Below, piece after piece: positions 23,602 to 33,016 of a stretch of 34,016 nt of DNA. A program made the position numbers and the translations under genes. The stretch covers positions 1-34,016 of the forward strand of contig CAJURY010000014.1 in NCBI GenBank assembly GCA_910589155.1, in the 5' to 3' direction. The notes under the pieces were generated by a model, which was not told where the DNA came from, did not search any database, and saw only the letters and a program-made list of their open reading frames with translations. This DNA is from an uncultured Oscillospiraceae bacterium. Its GTDB lineage: Bacteria; Bacillota; Clostridia; Oscillospirales; Oscillospiraceae. How positions within the stretch are numbered: the stretch's first letter is position 1; each line of letters begins with the position of its first letter.

Positions 23602-26600
23602 GAACACCTTGGTAGCACGGGAAGCGTTGCTGGTGTAGGCAATGGTGGTATCCAAGAAGCCGACGTCAATGTACCAGGCATAGATCATGGAGTTATCCGC
23701 GGTAAGCTGCGCGTTCTTTACGCTCTTGGCAGCCCAGTCGGCATAATCGTCTGCAACCTGAGGCGCAGTGAACCAGCCGGCAAAGGCTTTGCCTTCCTGA
23801 TTCAGACAGCCCAGTTCAGCAGCCAGCTTGGTAATATCCAGCTCTGCCAACTCATCAGCGCGAATCATCTTTACAACCTTGCCGCCGTCAACAACAAAGA
23901 GATGATCCTCTTCCATAGCGGTTTTCAGCTTTGCCAGCATAGCGTCGATTTCTTCCTGAGTCGCGTCGCGATCCAGCAGAACCGCCTTGGCTTCCTCTAC
24001 CAGAACGGCCAGCTTTTCAGGCGCAGACTCAACGGCTGCGTCCAACTCGGTCTTGTCGGTGCGGATGGACTGGAGGAGCATCAGCGGTGTGCCAAGGCCA
24101 TACTGGTTTTCGTTCACAACTTCACCACTACCTTGAATCTTGCAGGCGTACAGATCGTCGCCCAGGAAATCGCCGGCATAGTAGTAGTACGTACCATAGC
24201 CATTGGAATTATCCATCGCGAAATGGATAGCGTAATAAGCGCCAGCTTCCAGCGTTACGCTCTTATCCAGCTCAAACTTATTCAGTTCGCCGCTGGCGAT
24301 GTCCTGCGGCGCCATGCGACCAGTGGCCAGGCAATCCTTCAGGGTGTAGTGATCGTCTTCCAGAGAGTAGATGCTGACCAGGCAATCGCCATAGGAATCA
24401 GAGAACTTTTCAATCATGACGCTGATGCTGGTCATGTTCTCAAGGGTTTTGTCTGCCTTAAAGGTAGCGTAACGTGCGCGCTGATCATTCTCACGGCCAA
24501 AGGTGGGAGACGCCACGCGGTTGCGACCGGTCACATAGTCCAAAGCGTCATAGGTCTTCATAACAACCAGAGCATCGATTGCAGCGTAGATAGCCTGCGC
24601 TGCGGCCTTCTTTTCTTCCACAGTACCGGTAGTCAGCAGAGCCTTGCCCGCTTCGATGGCTTCCGTGAGGGCGCGGCCGGTGGAGGTTACGTACAAGGAT
24701 ACGTCATTCTTTTCACCAGCGTTAATCGCAGCCTTCAATTCGTGGTTGGCTTCGTTAATTTCCATAACTTCGGCCATAGAACGCTTCATGGTAATGGTAA
24801 CGGACTTGGTGCCAGCAGGCAGCAGTACGCTGCCGGCAGCCTCATCGAAAGTAAGACCATCAGAGACAGACTCAATGTTGTTCACCAAAGCAATCAGTTC
24901 CAGGCTAACAGCATTTTCCAGTTCATCACCGGTAAGCGCAAAGGTAATGGTCTTGTCTTCGGTGTTCATGGTAAAGCCGATACGCTTACCAGCGTTGCAG
25001 ATGTAGTTGCTGACCTTGATTTCTTCGCCGTCGGCATTAAATTCGATGGGCAGGCCGCGACCGGCAATCACGGAACCGTCAGCCTTTTCAGCGAAGAAGG
25101 AGTCGATCAGAACCTTGGTAGCCGTGGACTGACCCCACATATGCTGGCAGGAACCGCCGCCGCCATTGGAGCAATTTCGATCCCATACGTTGTTTTCGTT
25201 GGGATAGGCAACGCCTTCCCACCAGCCGTACAGGCCGCCCATGGAGTTGTTAATCATCCACAGATAAGCTTCGATACCGCCGTCGCGCCAGTTTTCACTG
25301 GAAAGACCTGCGGAGAAGTAACCTGCGTTGTAAGCGGAGGAGAAAATACCGTGAGGGTAGCCGCCCATGTTATAGACAGAGTCAAAGTATGCGCTCTTTG
25401 CGTCGGTTACAAAGTCATAGGTTGCGTCGGTGAGATCCAGAATCCAGGAATCCTGAGGCGCGCCGAACAGATAGCCGTCCCAGTTCCAGCGGCCGAACAG
25501 ATAGGATGCAGCCCAGTTGCCGTCGCGGGGGTCGGTTCTGCCACAGGCGGGATCCCAGTTGGGCATCACCATGCTGATGGGAAGCGCGGTCAGGTCGTAC
25601 TTTTCCAGCGTGTTGCCCAGAACGGCTTCCACACTCTTAATCAGGCTGTCATATTCCGCCTTTGCCCAGTCGTACTCATCCTTGTATTCCTGTTCGCCGG
25701 TCTTTTCATAGAACTCCTGGCAAATGTAGGAATAGGTGGTAAGGCCAAACAGGGAAGCAAAGTTATCGATGACCCAGTAGCCCAGGTTGTCAATGGCGTA
25801 AGTCTGCTTCATGATACGGGCGGGATTGCCGTCCACATCCAGAATACTTGCATCATAGACAACGCGCTCACTGGCGATCTTATGGGTATTGGTCTTGATA
25901 CCGGCAACCTTGCCCTGATCATTCCAGAACGCCTGCACGGTATCGAAATCACCGGTCTTTTGCAGATAGAGGGCAAAAGGCCAGGAGAACTTCCAGGCTG
26001 CGTCGGGATACTGGATGTTCTGGAGGATATACTGCGCATAATCTGCGAAATGCTCAGTGTGGCCGGACTCAATGAGAGAAGCCAGCATACCGATTACGTC
26101 ATGGTCAAATACACGGTCATAGCCGTTTTCACCAACGTGCAGTTCATAGCCGTCGGAGATGATGAGCATATAGATGTAACCGGCCTTGTAAGCGTCAATC
26201 AGTTCGGAATAGCTTTCAGGAATGGATTCAATGTTGATGATGCCATCCAGACGGGTATTCCAATAGTTCTTCATGTGCTCGTAGTGCTCGTTGAAAGAGC
26301 CCTGCGCAGCCAGAACGTCGTTTGCGGGGTAGGCGTGCCAATCGCCAAAACGATCCGCGCCGATGCAGTAGTCGCGCACAACGGTTTCGCCGGGCGCCAT
26401 GGCCTTTACATTCTTGGCGGCGTCGTTCAGGGGAATCAGATCCTCGCTGACGGTGGGCAGCAGCTTGGTAATTTCATTGTTGTTAGTTGCGGTCATACGA
26501 GAGTAAGCAACTTCAATCTTTCTGTCGTTGATGATAACCAGATCGGCGAAGTTTTCAATCTTGTAATCCACGCCGTTCTTGCTGTACTCACTGACAAAGC

Positions 26601-28662
26601 AGGGCAGATAGCCTTCCGCGTTGTACCACTTGATGGACTTGGCGGGCAGGTTGGTTACGCCGAAGGTAATGAGCTTGTTGTCGTTGTCCCGGAGACGGTA
26701 AGTGCCATCAATCCAGGCAATGGGAGCGTCAATGTCGCCTTCCCAGCCAAAGGAAGCGGTCATACCGCTGGCATAGGAGTTGGCAAAAGCGCCGGAGGTC
26801 AGGTTGTGTTCAACTGCGGAAATAGCCGCTGTCAGGAACACATATTCCTCATAAGCTTCCGCCTGGGTAATGTCTGCCTTCTCCAGGAGCGTCTTGGCGC
26901 TTTCCAGCGCGGCAGAGAGCTGATTGAAGAAATACTCGTCAATGTCTTCGTTGAGCCACGCTTCAGCAGTCTTAACTGCCTCGCGAAGCATTGCAATATA
27001 ATCCATGGATTCGTCCACCTCGATGTTGGAAAGGGTAATGCCGCCCATGGTCACATTGCCCCAAACGTTAGTCTTGTTGGTCAGCTTACCATAGACCTCC
27101 AGAGAAGTGTTGGGTTCTACGGTAACTGTGTACTTTTTGACCACAGAGGGATTCGTAGCAGTCAGGGCAGTGTTGGTATAAATGGGGTTCTCGGTGTCGC
27201 CGTTGGCAAAGATACGAACTTCTGTGGAAGCCTGCCATACGCCGGAAACAAAAGTCAGAACCTGCATATACTCGGAAGCGGGAATGGTAATCTTCCAGCC
27301 GGCTTCTTCTGTTACTTCGCCCTCGGATTCGCCGTTCTGGTAGGAAATAACGCCGCCCTTGGTAATGTCGTTGACTCGCCAAGTGGGAATGCCGCCGTTC
27401 CAGGTATAAGCAACAGGAGAATCGCTGAAATCGCTGGCAACCTTTGCAGCGCCTACGGTCTCAAAATGGATAATACCGACAGGCTCCTTTTCGCCGCCCG
27501 CGTTGGGATCGCCCACAACAACGCGCAAGGAAGCGGCGGTGTTTTCATACACCCAGGAGCCGTCTTCTTTAATCTTGCCGTTTCTGAAGCTGGTCGTTGC
27601 GTTGCACCACCAGTACTGATCTGTGGTGTTATTCAGAACTTCCTGGCTCATAGCAACCGCGTAAAGTTCGCCAGCTTCAATGGTAACGTCGCCAAAGTCC
27701 AGATTCAGCGCGGTATTGCTGGTAATTTCACTTTCGGGCACTGTGGTGGAAGCCAGTTCTTCCGGGGTTTCACCCATCTTGTACAGCTTTGCAATCAGGG
27801 TGCTGGGGGTTCCCTTCTTAATCAGCGCAACCTGAAGCTCCGTGAGCTTGCCGGTTGCCTCGGAAGCGAAGGTCTGGAAACGCCAAACCTGATCGGTCAC
27901 CTGGCCGAAGGTGCGACCGCTATTTGCGGAAGCGTTCATAAAGTCAATGATGTCATAATCATTGCCGCCCACAGTAGGGGTGCCAACAACAACACGAATA
28001 GACGCATAGGTTTCTTCCTCAATCCATTCGCCGTTTTCATTGATCTTGCCGCTGGGGAAGCTAACGCCTGTGCCGCACCAACCATACTGATTCTGATTGT
28101 GGGGCGTTTCCTGGGTCAGCGCCAATGCGTAAGGCACACCGGCTTCAATGGTAATGTCGCCGAAATCCAGCTCAGTGGCTGCATTGCTGGCAACCTGGTC
28201 AGCCGGAATCGTGATGGAAGCGATTTCTTCCGGCTCCTCGCCCATCTTGTACAGCTTGGCAACCAGAGCGCTGGGACTGCCTCTTTTTACCATAGCAACC
28301 TGCAAGCTGGTGAGCTTGCCGGTAGCGCTGGAGACGAAGGTCTGGTAACGCCAGACCTCATCCGTCTGCCTGCCCACAGTACGACCCCAGCTATCAGAGG
28401 GGTTCATGTACTCGATCAGGTCATAGGGTTCGCCGCCTTCCGTAGGCTTCGCCATACGGTTAGGCGTTGTCATAACATGCATCCAGTCTGTCGTACCCAA
28501 TTCGGACAAATTCATGCTGCCCTTGGCTTCTGCAACATCCACCAAGACGCGACTGTTTTTTTCTGTCTCTACAGCTTTTGCCGCAGGCGCTACCACAGGA
28601 AACAAAGACAGTACCATTGCAAAAACCAGTAACCAAGACAAGCTCCTTTTCACATGCTTCAT
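23209..28662 (-). CDS. Giant secreted multidomain protein, putative carbohydrate-active (1817 aa)
   Basis: AAAGGAG 8 nt before the ATG at 28662 sets the start; the signal peptide is MKHVKRSLSWLLVFAMVLSL up to about residue 31. Two tandem beta-sandwich modules of about 155 residues follow (about 75-225 and 230-388), each with RYQTF or RFQTF, AKLYKMGE, LDFGD and YALALTQE-type motifs. Next come a beta domain (about 410-550), a FIVAR-like helical hairpin (about 555-620), and the large toroid-like domain (about 635-1180; FGWEGDIDAPIAWIDG ... GGGGSCQHMWGQS). After that are a beta domain to about 1292, helical pieces flanking a further beta-sandwich copy (about 1375-1530), an InlB-like FAGWFTAPQ repeat and the shared C-terminal module. 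It has no sortase motif. Action on an extracellular glycan is inferred from the domain style and the sugar operon beside it; no catalytic residue is assigned. Confidence 0.8.
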   Translation of the reverse strand: MKHVKRSLSWLLVFAMVLSLFPVVAPAAKAVETEKNSRVLVDVAEAKGSMNLSELGTTDWMHVMTTPNRMAKPTEGGEPYDLIEYMNPSDSWGRTVGRQTDEVWRYQTFVSSATGKLTSLQVAMVKRGSPSALVAKLYKMGEEPEEIASITIPADQVASNAATELDFGDITIEAGVPYALALTQETPHNQNQYGWCGTGVSFPSGKINENGEWIEEETYASIRVVVGTPTVGGNDYDIIDFMNASANSGRTFGQVTDQVWRFQTFASEATGKLTELQVALIKKGTPSTLIAKLYKMGETPEELASTTVPESEITSNTALNLDFGDVTIEAGELYAVAMSQEVLNNTTDQYWWCNATTSFRNGKIKEDGSWVYENTAASLRVVVGDPNAGGEKEPVGIIHFETVGAAKVASDFSDSPVAYTWNGGIPTWRVNDITKGGVISYQNGESEGEVTEEAGWKITIPASEYMQVLTFVSGVWQASTEVRIFANGDTENPIYTNTALTATNPSVVKKYTVTVEPNTSLEVYGKLTNKTNVWGNVTMGGITLSNIEVDESMDYIAMLREAVKTAEAWLNEDIDEYFFNQLSAALESAKTLLEKADITQAEAYEEYVFLTAAISAVEHNLTSGAFANSYASGMTASFGWEGDIDAPIAWIDGTYRLRDNDNKLITFGVTNLPAKSIKWYNAEGYLPCFVSEYSKNGVDYKIENFADLVIINDRKIEVAYSRMTATNNNEITKLLPTVSEDLIPLNDAAKNVKAMAPGETVVRDYCIGADRFGDWHAYPANDVLAAQGSFNEHYEHMKNYWNTRLDGIINIESIPESYSELIDAYKAGYIYMLIISDGYELHVGENGYDRVFDHDVIGMLASLIESGHTEHFADYAQYILQNIQYPDAAWKFSWPFALYLQKTGDFDTVQAFWNDQGKVAGIKTNTHKIASERVVYDASILDVDGNPARIMKQTYAIDNLGYWVIDNFASLFGLTTYSYICQEFYEKTGEQEYKDEYDWAKAEYDSLIKSVEAVLGNTLEKYDLTALPISMVMPNWDPACGRTDPRDGNWAASYLFGRWNWDGYLFGAPQDSWILDLTDATYDFVTDAKSAYFDSVYNMGGYPHGIFSSAYNAGYFSAGLSSENWRDGGIEAYLWMINNSMGGLYGWWEGVAYPNENNVWDRNCSNGGGGSCQHMWGQSTATKVLIDSFFAEKADGSVIAGRGLPIEFNADGEEIKVSNYICNAGKRIGFTMNTEDKTITFALTGDELENAVSLELIALVNNIESVSDGLTFDEAAGSVLLPAGTKSVTITMKRSMAEVMEINEANHELKAAINAGEKNDVSLYVTSTGRALTEAIEAGKALLTTGTVEEKKAAAQAIYAAIDALVVMKTYDALDYVTGRNRVASPTFGRENDQRARYATFKADKTLENMTSISVMIEKFSDSYGDCLVSIYSLEDDHYTLKDCLATGRMAPQDIASGELNKFELDKSVTLEAGAYYAIHFAMDNSNGYGTYYYYAGDFLGDDLYACKIQGSGEVVNENQYGLGTPLMLLQSIRTDKTELDAAVESAPEKLAVLVEEAKAVLLDRDATQEEIDAMLAKLKTAMEEDHLFVVDGGKVVKMIRADELAELDITKLAAELGCLNQEGKAFAGWFTAPQVADDYADWAAKSVKNAQLTADNSMIYAWYIDVGFLDTTIAYTSNASRATKVFAISTAPADLFANYGFVLSTAPSASDENLVIGGKIDGLNVAKLEKTTIYSWISVAPFSAAAPKTANDFNGGLGGVYKDGTDGYISYGMVTNMPIGKTISARAYYTTLDGTIVYGSTAQQLLEANSNVTGLE

Positions 28663-28798
28663 TTGTTTTTCTCCTTTTCTAAATTTGGTTTGCGTGTTTT
28701 CTTCCGAATGTTTACCAGAGAACCTCCTTTCTGTTCTTCCTACCACAAAATCTGCATCGGCAAATGCCAAGACACGCTTGTGACTTTTTCCCTTCCTG

Positions 28799-29120
28799 CT
28801 ATACACGCACCAGCGTCAAAAGCAAATCCCTCCGCAACGTCGCAGATGACACTGAAAAAGGGTCATAGTCTGAACATTTTGGAGGAATCCATCTTTGCTG
28901 GCTTCCAACCTTCCCTTTTACTTCCACAAGTATCACACTGCTTCGGCAGTAAAGACCGCAATTTGTCATAACGTACATTTGCATTTCAGGCGGTATGCCA
29001 GCCGAATCCATGCGCTGCATAAATTCGGCGGCGTAACCAGCATATTCTTTTGATAAAGGGCGCTTTGTAAGCGTCAACGAAACCGGGCGACTGCCCCGCT
29101 TCCATGGAAACGCCCTGTTT
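28799..29120 (-). other. Unassigned open frame, possible gene fragment
   Basis: The 458-bp gap between pgmB and the 1817-aa protein gene holds an open frame that continues from inside pgmB and ends at 28799. Its gap-specific part (about 107 codons, with PLSKEYAGYAAEFMQRMDSA and PPEMQMYVMTNCGLYCRSS) has a protein-like composition, but no ATG with a ribosome binding site was found. It could be the 3' remnant of a lost gene. From 28663 to 28798 I see no clear promoter for the giant gene, only a weak TTGCTT / TATAGC pair upstream near 28805-28835. Confidence 0.3.
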
Positions 29121-29783
29121 TTAAACAATGCCGCAAATTTGCAGCAGATCGGAAAAGCTTTCCAGCTTAAAGGTTGCAAGACTGGAGCTTTGGGCGTCCG
29201 GCCCAAGGGCAGCGCTTTGGAATCCACCGGCTGCAGCCGCTTCAACGCCGGCCTTTGCATCTTCAATGACCAGACACTGCGCAGGTTCCAATTGCAGCAG
29301 CTTTGCCGCTGTGAGGAACACCTCCGGGTCTGGTTTGGAGCGGGAAATCATCGTACCGTCGGAAATCTCGTCGAAAAATCCGTCCAGACCGATGCGCTCT
29401 AAAATAAATTTGGCGTTTTTGCTGGAAGAACCAATTGCCAGCTTCAGGCCGCTCTCCTTTAAGCGAATAAGCGTTTCTTTTCGATCCGCCGGCAGATCCG
29501 CCGGGGTCATTTCTCCAAGCAATTCCCGGTAATACCGATTCTTGCGCTCAGCCATTTCCTCTTTTTCCGCCTGGGAGTAGGCCTTTTCCGCCCGCTCCAG
29601 AACAATTTCCAGAGATGCCATACGGCTCACCCCCCGCAGGCGATGGTTGATCGTTTCGTCAAAATAGACGCCTTCTTCATCCGCAAGCCGCTTCCAGCCC
29701 TGATAATGGTACCTATCTGTAAAGCAGATGACCCCATCCAGGTCAAAAATCAGTCCAGAGAAGGCACCGCTATTTTTTCGCAT
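29121..29783 (-). CDS. pgmB: Beta-phosphoglucomutase
   Basis: This 220-aa HAD-superfamily enzyme converts beta-D-glucose 1-phosphate to glucose 6-phosphate through a phospho-aspartate intermediate. All catalytic landmarks are present: nucleophile Asp14 and acid/base Asp16 in FDLDGV, the substrate loop RGVSRMASLE (50-59), GSSSKN (118-123), Lys150 in SKPDPEVF and Mg2+ ligands Glu174-Asp175 in IEDAKAG. Its start overlaps the end of the GH65 gene by 34 bases, and its ribosome binding site (AAGGTGG) lies inside that gene, so translation is probably coupled. PgmB is the standard partner of inverting GH65 phosphorylases, whose product is beta-glucose 1-phosphate. Confidence 0.95.
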   Translation of the reverse strand: MRKNSGAFSGLIFDLDGVICFTDRYHYQGWKRLADEEGVYFDETINHRLRGVSRMASLEIVLERAEKAYSQAEKEEMAERKNRYYRELLGEMTPADLPADRKETLIRLKESGLKLAIGSSSKNAKFILERIGLDGFFDEISDGTMISRSKPDPEVFLTAAKLLQLEPAQCLVIEDAKAGVEAAAAGGFQSAALGPDAQSSSLATFKLESFSDLLQICGIV

Positions 29784-32137
29784 TCCAGTTCACCACCTTC
29801 CAGCCTAAATGTACTTTCGCTATTTTCCGCAAGCACCGCATTCTGATCATACAGCCAGAAGGACAGCGCACTTCCGCGATTTACAATACGAAGCTGATTC
29901 TTTGTCACGGTTATATGCAGGTCTCTGCCCTGCCAGTGAAGCCGATACCGCAGACTCTGCCAGCTTTCCGGCAAATGAGGCGCAAATCGCAGCTTGCCGC
30001 GCCAGATGCGCGCGCCGCCAAAGCCCATTACCACATCCTGCCAGATACCGCCCATGTTCGCGCTGTGAATGCCTTCATCGCAAGAATCCGGCTCCGGACC
30101 AAAATCCGTCCCCGCCGCGCTCTGGAACATGGCGTACGCCTCTTGCGGCATATTGAGGTCGCTGGCCAAAACGCTGTGAATGGCTTTACTGAGAGAAGAA
30201 TCGTGCAGCGTTCTTTCCTCATAGTAAGTATAATTTTCCCGCTGCATATGCTCCGGGAACAAGTCCCCCCGCAAATATAAAAGCTGCACCACATCCGCCT
30301 GCTTAGCCGCCTGATATTGGCGGAGCATATCAAAATTGTACTCCTTCATAATCTCGGCAACTCTTGGCGCGTTTTTATATTTCGTAAGATCCAGGAATTT
30401 CAGATTAAAGTACCCGTCAAACTGGGGCAATAATCCAGTCGCTGGATCAGCTTGGGGCAGATAAATCTGATCAGCCCGGGAAGAAAGCAATTTATCCAGA
30501 CCATCCAGACCAATTCTTTCGTTCAATTCCTTGTACAGCACTGCATCCGCTCGCACCGTTTCCAAGGCCTTGAGACCCAAACGCAGATTCAATTCCACCA
30601 TATAATTGGTATAAATGTTATTGTTTACATCCACTTGATACTCATCAGGGCCAATCACATGGTTGAGTTCATAGCGTTTTTTCTCTGCGTTCCATTCCAG
30701 CCTGTCCGCCCAAAATTTCGCGGTATCTATCAGAATTTCATAACCGCAGGAACGCATAAACTCTATATCATTGGTCGCCTGGAAATATTCCTGCACCGCG
30801 TAGGCCACGTCAGCCGTCACATGCAGCTCCAGCCTGCCGGTACTACAAGGAAGCATCTCGCCTGTCACCAGGTCGATGCCCAGCCAGTCCGGCGTTACCT
30901 CGCCGTCTTCTATCCACGCCGCTTCCCAGGGATACATAGCACCGCTGAAGCCGTTTTCCTTGGCCTTTTTCCGGGCGCCCTTCAGACATAAGTAACGATA
31001 TTCCAGCAGCCGTCTGGCTGCCTGGGGTTGGGTAAATAAGTAATATGGAAATACGAAAATTTCTGTATCCCAGAAGGAATGTCCTTTATAGCCTTCGCCG
31101 CTGAGTCCCTTTGCGGCAATGCCCACCCGGTTATCCTGGCGATTTGCCATACAATTCAGGTGATAAATGGCGAAACGAATCATGAGCTGGTCAGCCGGGT
31201 CGTTTCCGTTCACCTGTACGTCCTGCTGCTCCCAAAATGCCTGCCAAGCCTGCGCGCTGCATTGCTGCAAAGCATCATAGGAAGACTGGGCGGCAATACG
31301 GAACTCCCGGAGGCTATCCTCCAATACATACTCGTTCGCCTTTTCCTGGGTAAACTTCGCGTAGCAGAAATCCCGCGCGGTATGTACAGAGGAGATTTTT
31401 TCCAGTCGGACGGTCTGCCCAGCGGCAACCTTTACTGTGTAGCTTGCGCCCAGATACCGGCGGCCGGGAACAATTTTGGGAAGCTGCTCCTGCAATTCGC
31501 CATTCAGCAAAAGCCGGTGGGTGCTGTGCATCACTACTTGAATTTCGGATTGCTGGGTCTGCACCGGATATTCAAGCAGCGTTCCATCATAAACTCTGGC
31601 GTTACCCTCTACCATGTGCTGGGTGCCGCTGTTGGTGGTGCGGCAGTTAATGCCGCTTAAAAACCGCAGCTCCACATCCTGATCGGGGGTGATTTCCACA
31701 GCGGCGGCAATGATGTGCACATCATCCTGCGACACCATTCGCTGCCAGCGCATATGCAGCCGCACACCGTCGGGACTTTGCCAGATAATCCGGCGGGTCA
31801 GCTCCGCCGTGTAGAGATTCAGCGTGCGGCTGTAGCTTTCCAAAACTCCACGAACCATGGAAAACTGCGCGCCGTTTACAAAAATTTCCAAATTGGTGAC
31901 GTCCGGCAGATTGGGCAGCTCCGTCACTTCGCTTTCATGGAAGCGGTCAAAGGTGCCGGACACCAGAAGGTTTCTCGTTTGTCCAATGTAGCTCTCATCC
32001 AGAGCAGCTCTCTGTCCCAGATAGCCGTTGCCTTGTGTAAAAATGGTCTCGTGTTTTGCCTGGATCTCCGGTATAAAACACGGCTCGGTTGCGAGCCATC
32101 CTTTTTCCTCCCCTGGCCGGATCAAATGTAACGGCAT
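29750..32137 (-). CDS. GH65 family alpha-glucobiose phosphorylase
   Basis: This 795-aa protein has full GH65 length and order: N-terminal beta-sandwich (about 1-260), linker helices, (alpha/alpha)6 catalytic barrel (about 310-690) and a small C-terminal beta domain. GEGYKGHSFWDTE (347-359) binds sugar and phosphate. VIGPDEY (494-500) carries the general acid Glu499, equivalent to Glu487 of Lactobacillus maltose phosphorylase. There is no signal peptide, so it works in the cytoplasm on imported disaccharide, splitting it with phosphate to beta-glucose 1-phosphate and glucose or another acceptor sugar. Family members use maltose, trehalose, kojibiose or nigerose; I cannot assign the linkage. 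AAGGGAG precedes the ATG, and pgmB overlaps its 3' end. Confidence 0.93.
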   Translation of the reverse strand: MPLHLIRPGEEKGWLATEPCFIPEIQAKHETIFTQGNGYLGQRAALDESYIGQTRNLLVSGTFDRFHESEVTELPNLPDVTNLEIFVNGAQFSMVRGVLESYSRTLNLYTAELTRRIIWQSPDGVRLHMRWQRMVSQDDVHIIAAAVEITPDQDVELRFLSGINCRTTNSGTQHMVEGNARVYDGTLLEYPVQTQQSEIQVVMHSTHRLLLNGELQEQLPKIVPGRRYLGASYTVKVAAGQTVRLEKISSVHTARDFCYAKFTQEKANEYVLEDSLREFRIAAQSSYDALQQCSAQAWQAFWEQQDVQVNGNDPADQLMIRFAIYHLNCMANRQDNRVGIAAKGLSGEGYKGHSFWDTEIFVFPYYLFTQPQAARRLLEYRYLCLKGARKKAKENGFSGAMYPWEAAWIEDGEVTPDWLGIDLVTGEMLPCSTGRLELHVTADVAYAVQEYFQATNDIEFMRSCGYEILIDTAKFWADRLEWNAEKKRYELNHVIGPDEYQVDVNNNIYTNYMVELNLRLGLKALETVRADAVLYKELNERIGLDGLDKLLSSRADQIYLPQADPATGLLPQFDGYFNLKFLDLTKYKNAPRVAEIMKEYNFDMLRQYQAAKQADVVQLLYLRGDLFPEHMQRENYTYYEERTLHDSSLSKAIHSVLASDLNMPQEAYAMFQSAAGTDFGPEPDSCDEGIHSANMGGIWQDVVMGFGGARIWRGKLRFAPHLPESWQSLRYRLHWQGRDLHITVTKNQLRIVNRGSALSFWLYDQNAVLAENSESTFRLEGGELECEKIAVPSLD

Positions 32138-32154
32138 AGTTGTTCTCCCTTCTT

Positions 32155-33003
32155 TTACCCCTTCAAACCGGAAGCAGCAAGACTTTGCTGCACTTGCTTC
32201 TGCATAAACAGATACAAAACCACACCTGGAATGATAACCAGCGTTAAAGCAGCAAACATTTTTGTGTAGTCATAGGAGAAGGATTGGTTAAAAAATTGCA
32301 GCGCCACCGGCATGGTACGGGTTTCTGCGGTATGCGTCAGCATGGATGCGTAAAAGTATTCGTTCCAGTTGTTCAAAAACATCAGCGTGCCCGCCGTAGC
32401 CAGACCGCTTTTTGCCAAAGGCAGATTGATGGTCCAGAAGGTACGAAAGAAACCGGCGCCGTCAATGCGCGCAGCCTCGTCCAGCTCCTTGGGTACCGAC
32501 AAAAACGCCGCCCGCAAAATAAACAAGGACATCGCCATGCCGCAGGATATGTACACAAGCGTCAGACCAGTCAGCGTATTGTACAGCTTCATTTTCACAA
32601 TCATGGAGAAAATGGGCTGCGCTTTCGCCGTGGCCGGAACCAGAAGCGTAATGGTGAACAGCGTAAACAGCAGGTTTCTGCCGGGGAAACGGAACTTTGC
32701 TAAGGCGTAACCCGCCATGGCGTATATCACCAGAGAAATCACAGTAGATCCAATGGCGACAATGAGAGAATGCAAAAAATAAGAAAAGAAGTCATACTTT
32801 TCAAAGAGATATGAGTAGGCGTCCAGCGCTGCCTGGAGGCTGGAAGGCATCACATAGGCGCCACTCAATATCTCGGCGTTGGTTTTGAAAGAGGAAAGGA
32901 CAACCCATAGCACAGGAAACAGGGAAATCACAATCGTCAGCGCAATGATGAAATACATAAAAATCCGGGTCAATACCCACTTGGCGTCTTTTTGAGGTTT
33001 CAT
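32155..33003 (-). CDS. ABC sugar transporter permease, MalG/AraQ-type
   Basis: This 282-aa permease has six membrane helices and the cytoplasmic EAA loop EAARIDGAGFFRTFWTINLP that docks on the ATPase. The short N-terminal tail and the periplasmic-side loop with PSSLQAALDAYSYLF are usual for MalG-like (CUT1) subunits, which import oligosaccharides. The perfect AAGGAGG at 33009-33015 fixes the ATG at 33003 and overlaps the end of the previous gene region. It follows the partner permease by 13 nt and precedes the GH65 gene by 17 nt. No ATPase gene is present; CUT1 systems of Firmicutes often share an MsmK-type ATPase encoded elsewhere. Confidence 0.93.
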   Translation of the reverse strand: MKPQKDAKWVLTRIFMYFIIALTIVISLFPVLWVVLSSFKTNAEILSGAYVMPSSLQAALDAYSYLFEKYDFFSYFLHSLIVAIGSTVISLVIYAMAGYALAKFRFPGRNLLFTLFTITLLVPATAKAQPIFSMIVKMKLYNTLTGLTLVYISCGMAMSLFILRAAFLSVPKELDEAARIDGAGFFRTFWTINLPLAKSGLATAGTLMFLNNWNEYFYASMLTHTAETRTMPVALQFFNQSFSYDYTKMFAALTLVIIPGVVLYLFMQKQVQQSLAASGLKG

Positions 33004-33016
33004 TATGCGCACCTCC

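Noticed and set aside
23131..28632. A plus-strand open frame of 1833 codons antisense to the 1817-aa protein gene (and a similar one of 1398 codons at 15067-19263)
   Set aside because: The minus strand has signal peptides, ribosome binding sites, domain motifs and paralogy. The antisense frames arise because codons that read as stops in reverse (TTA, CTA, TCA) are avoided. Their products look like low-complexity shadows without a start signal.
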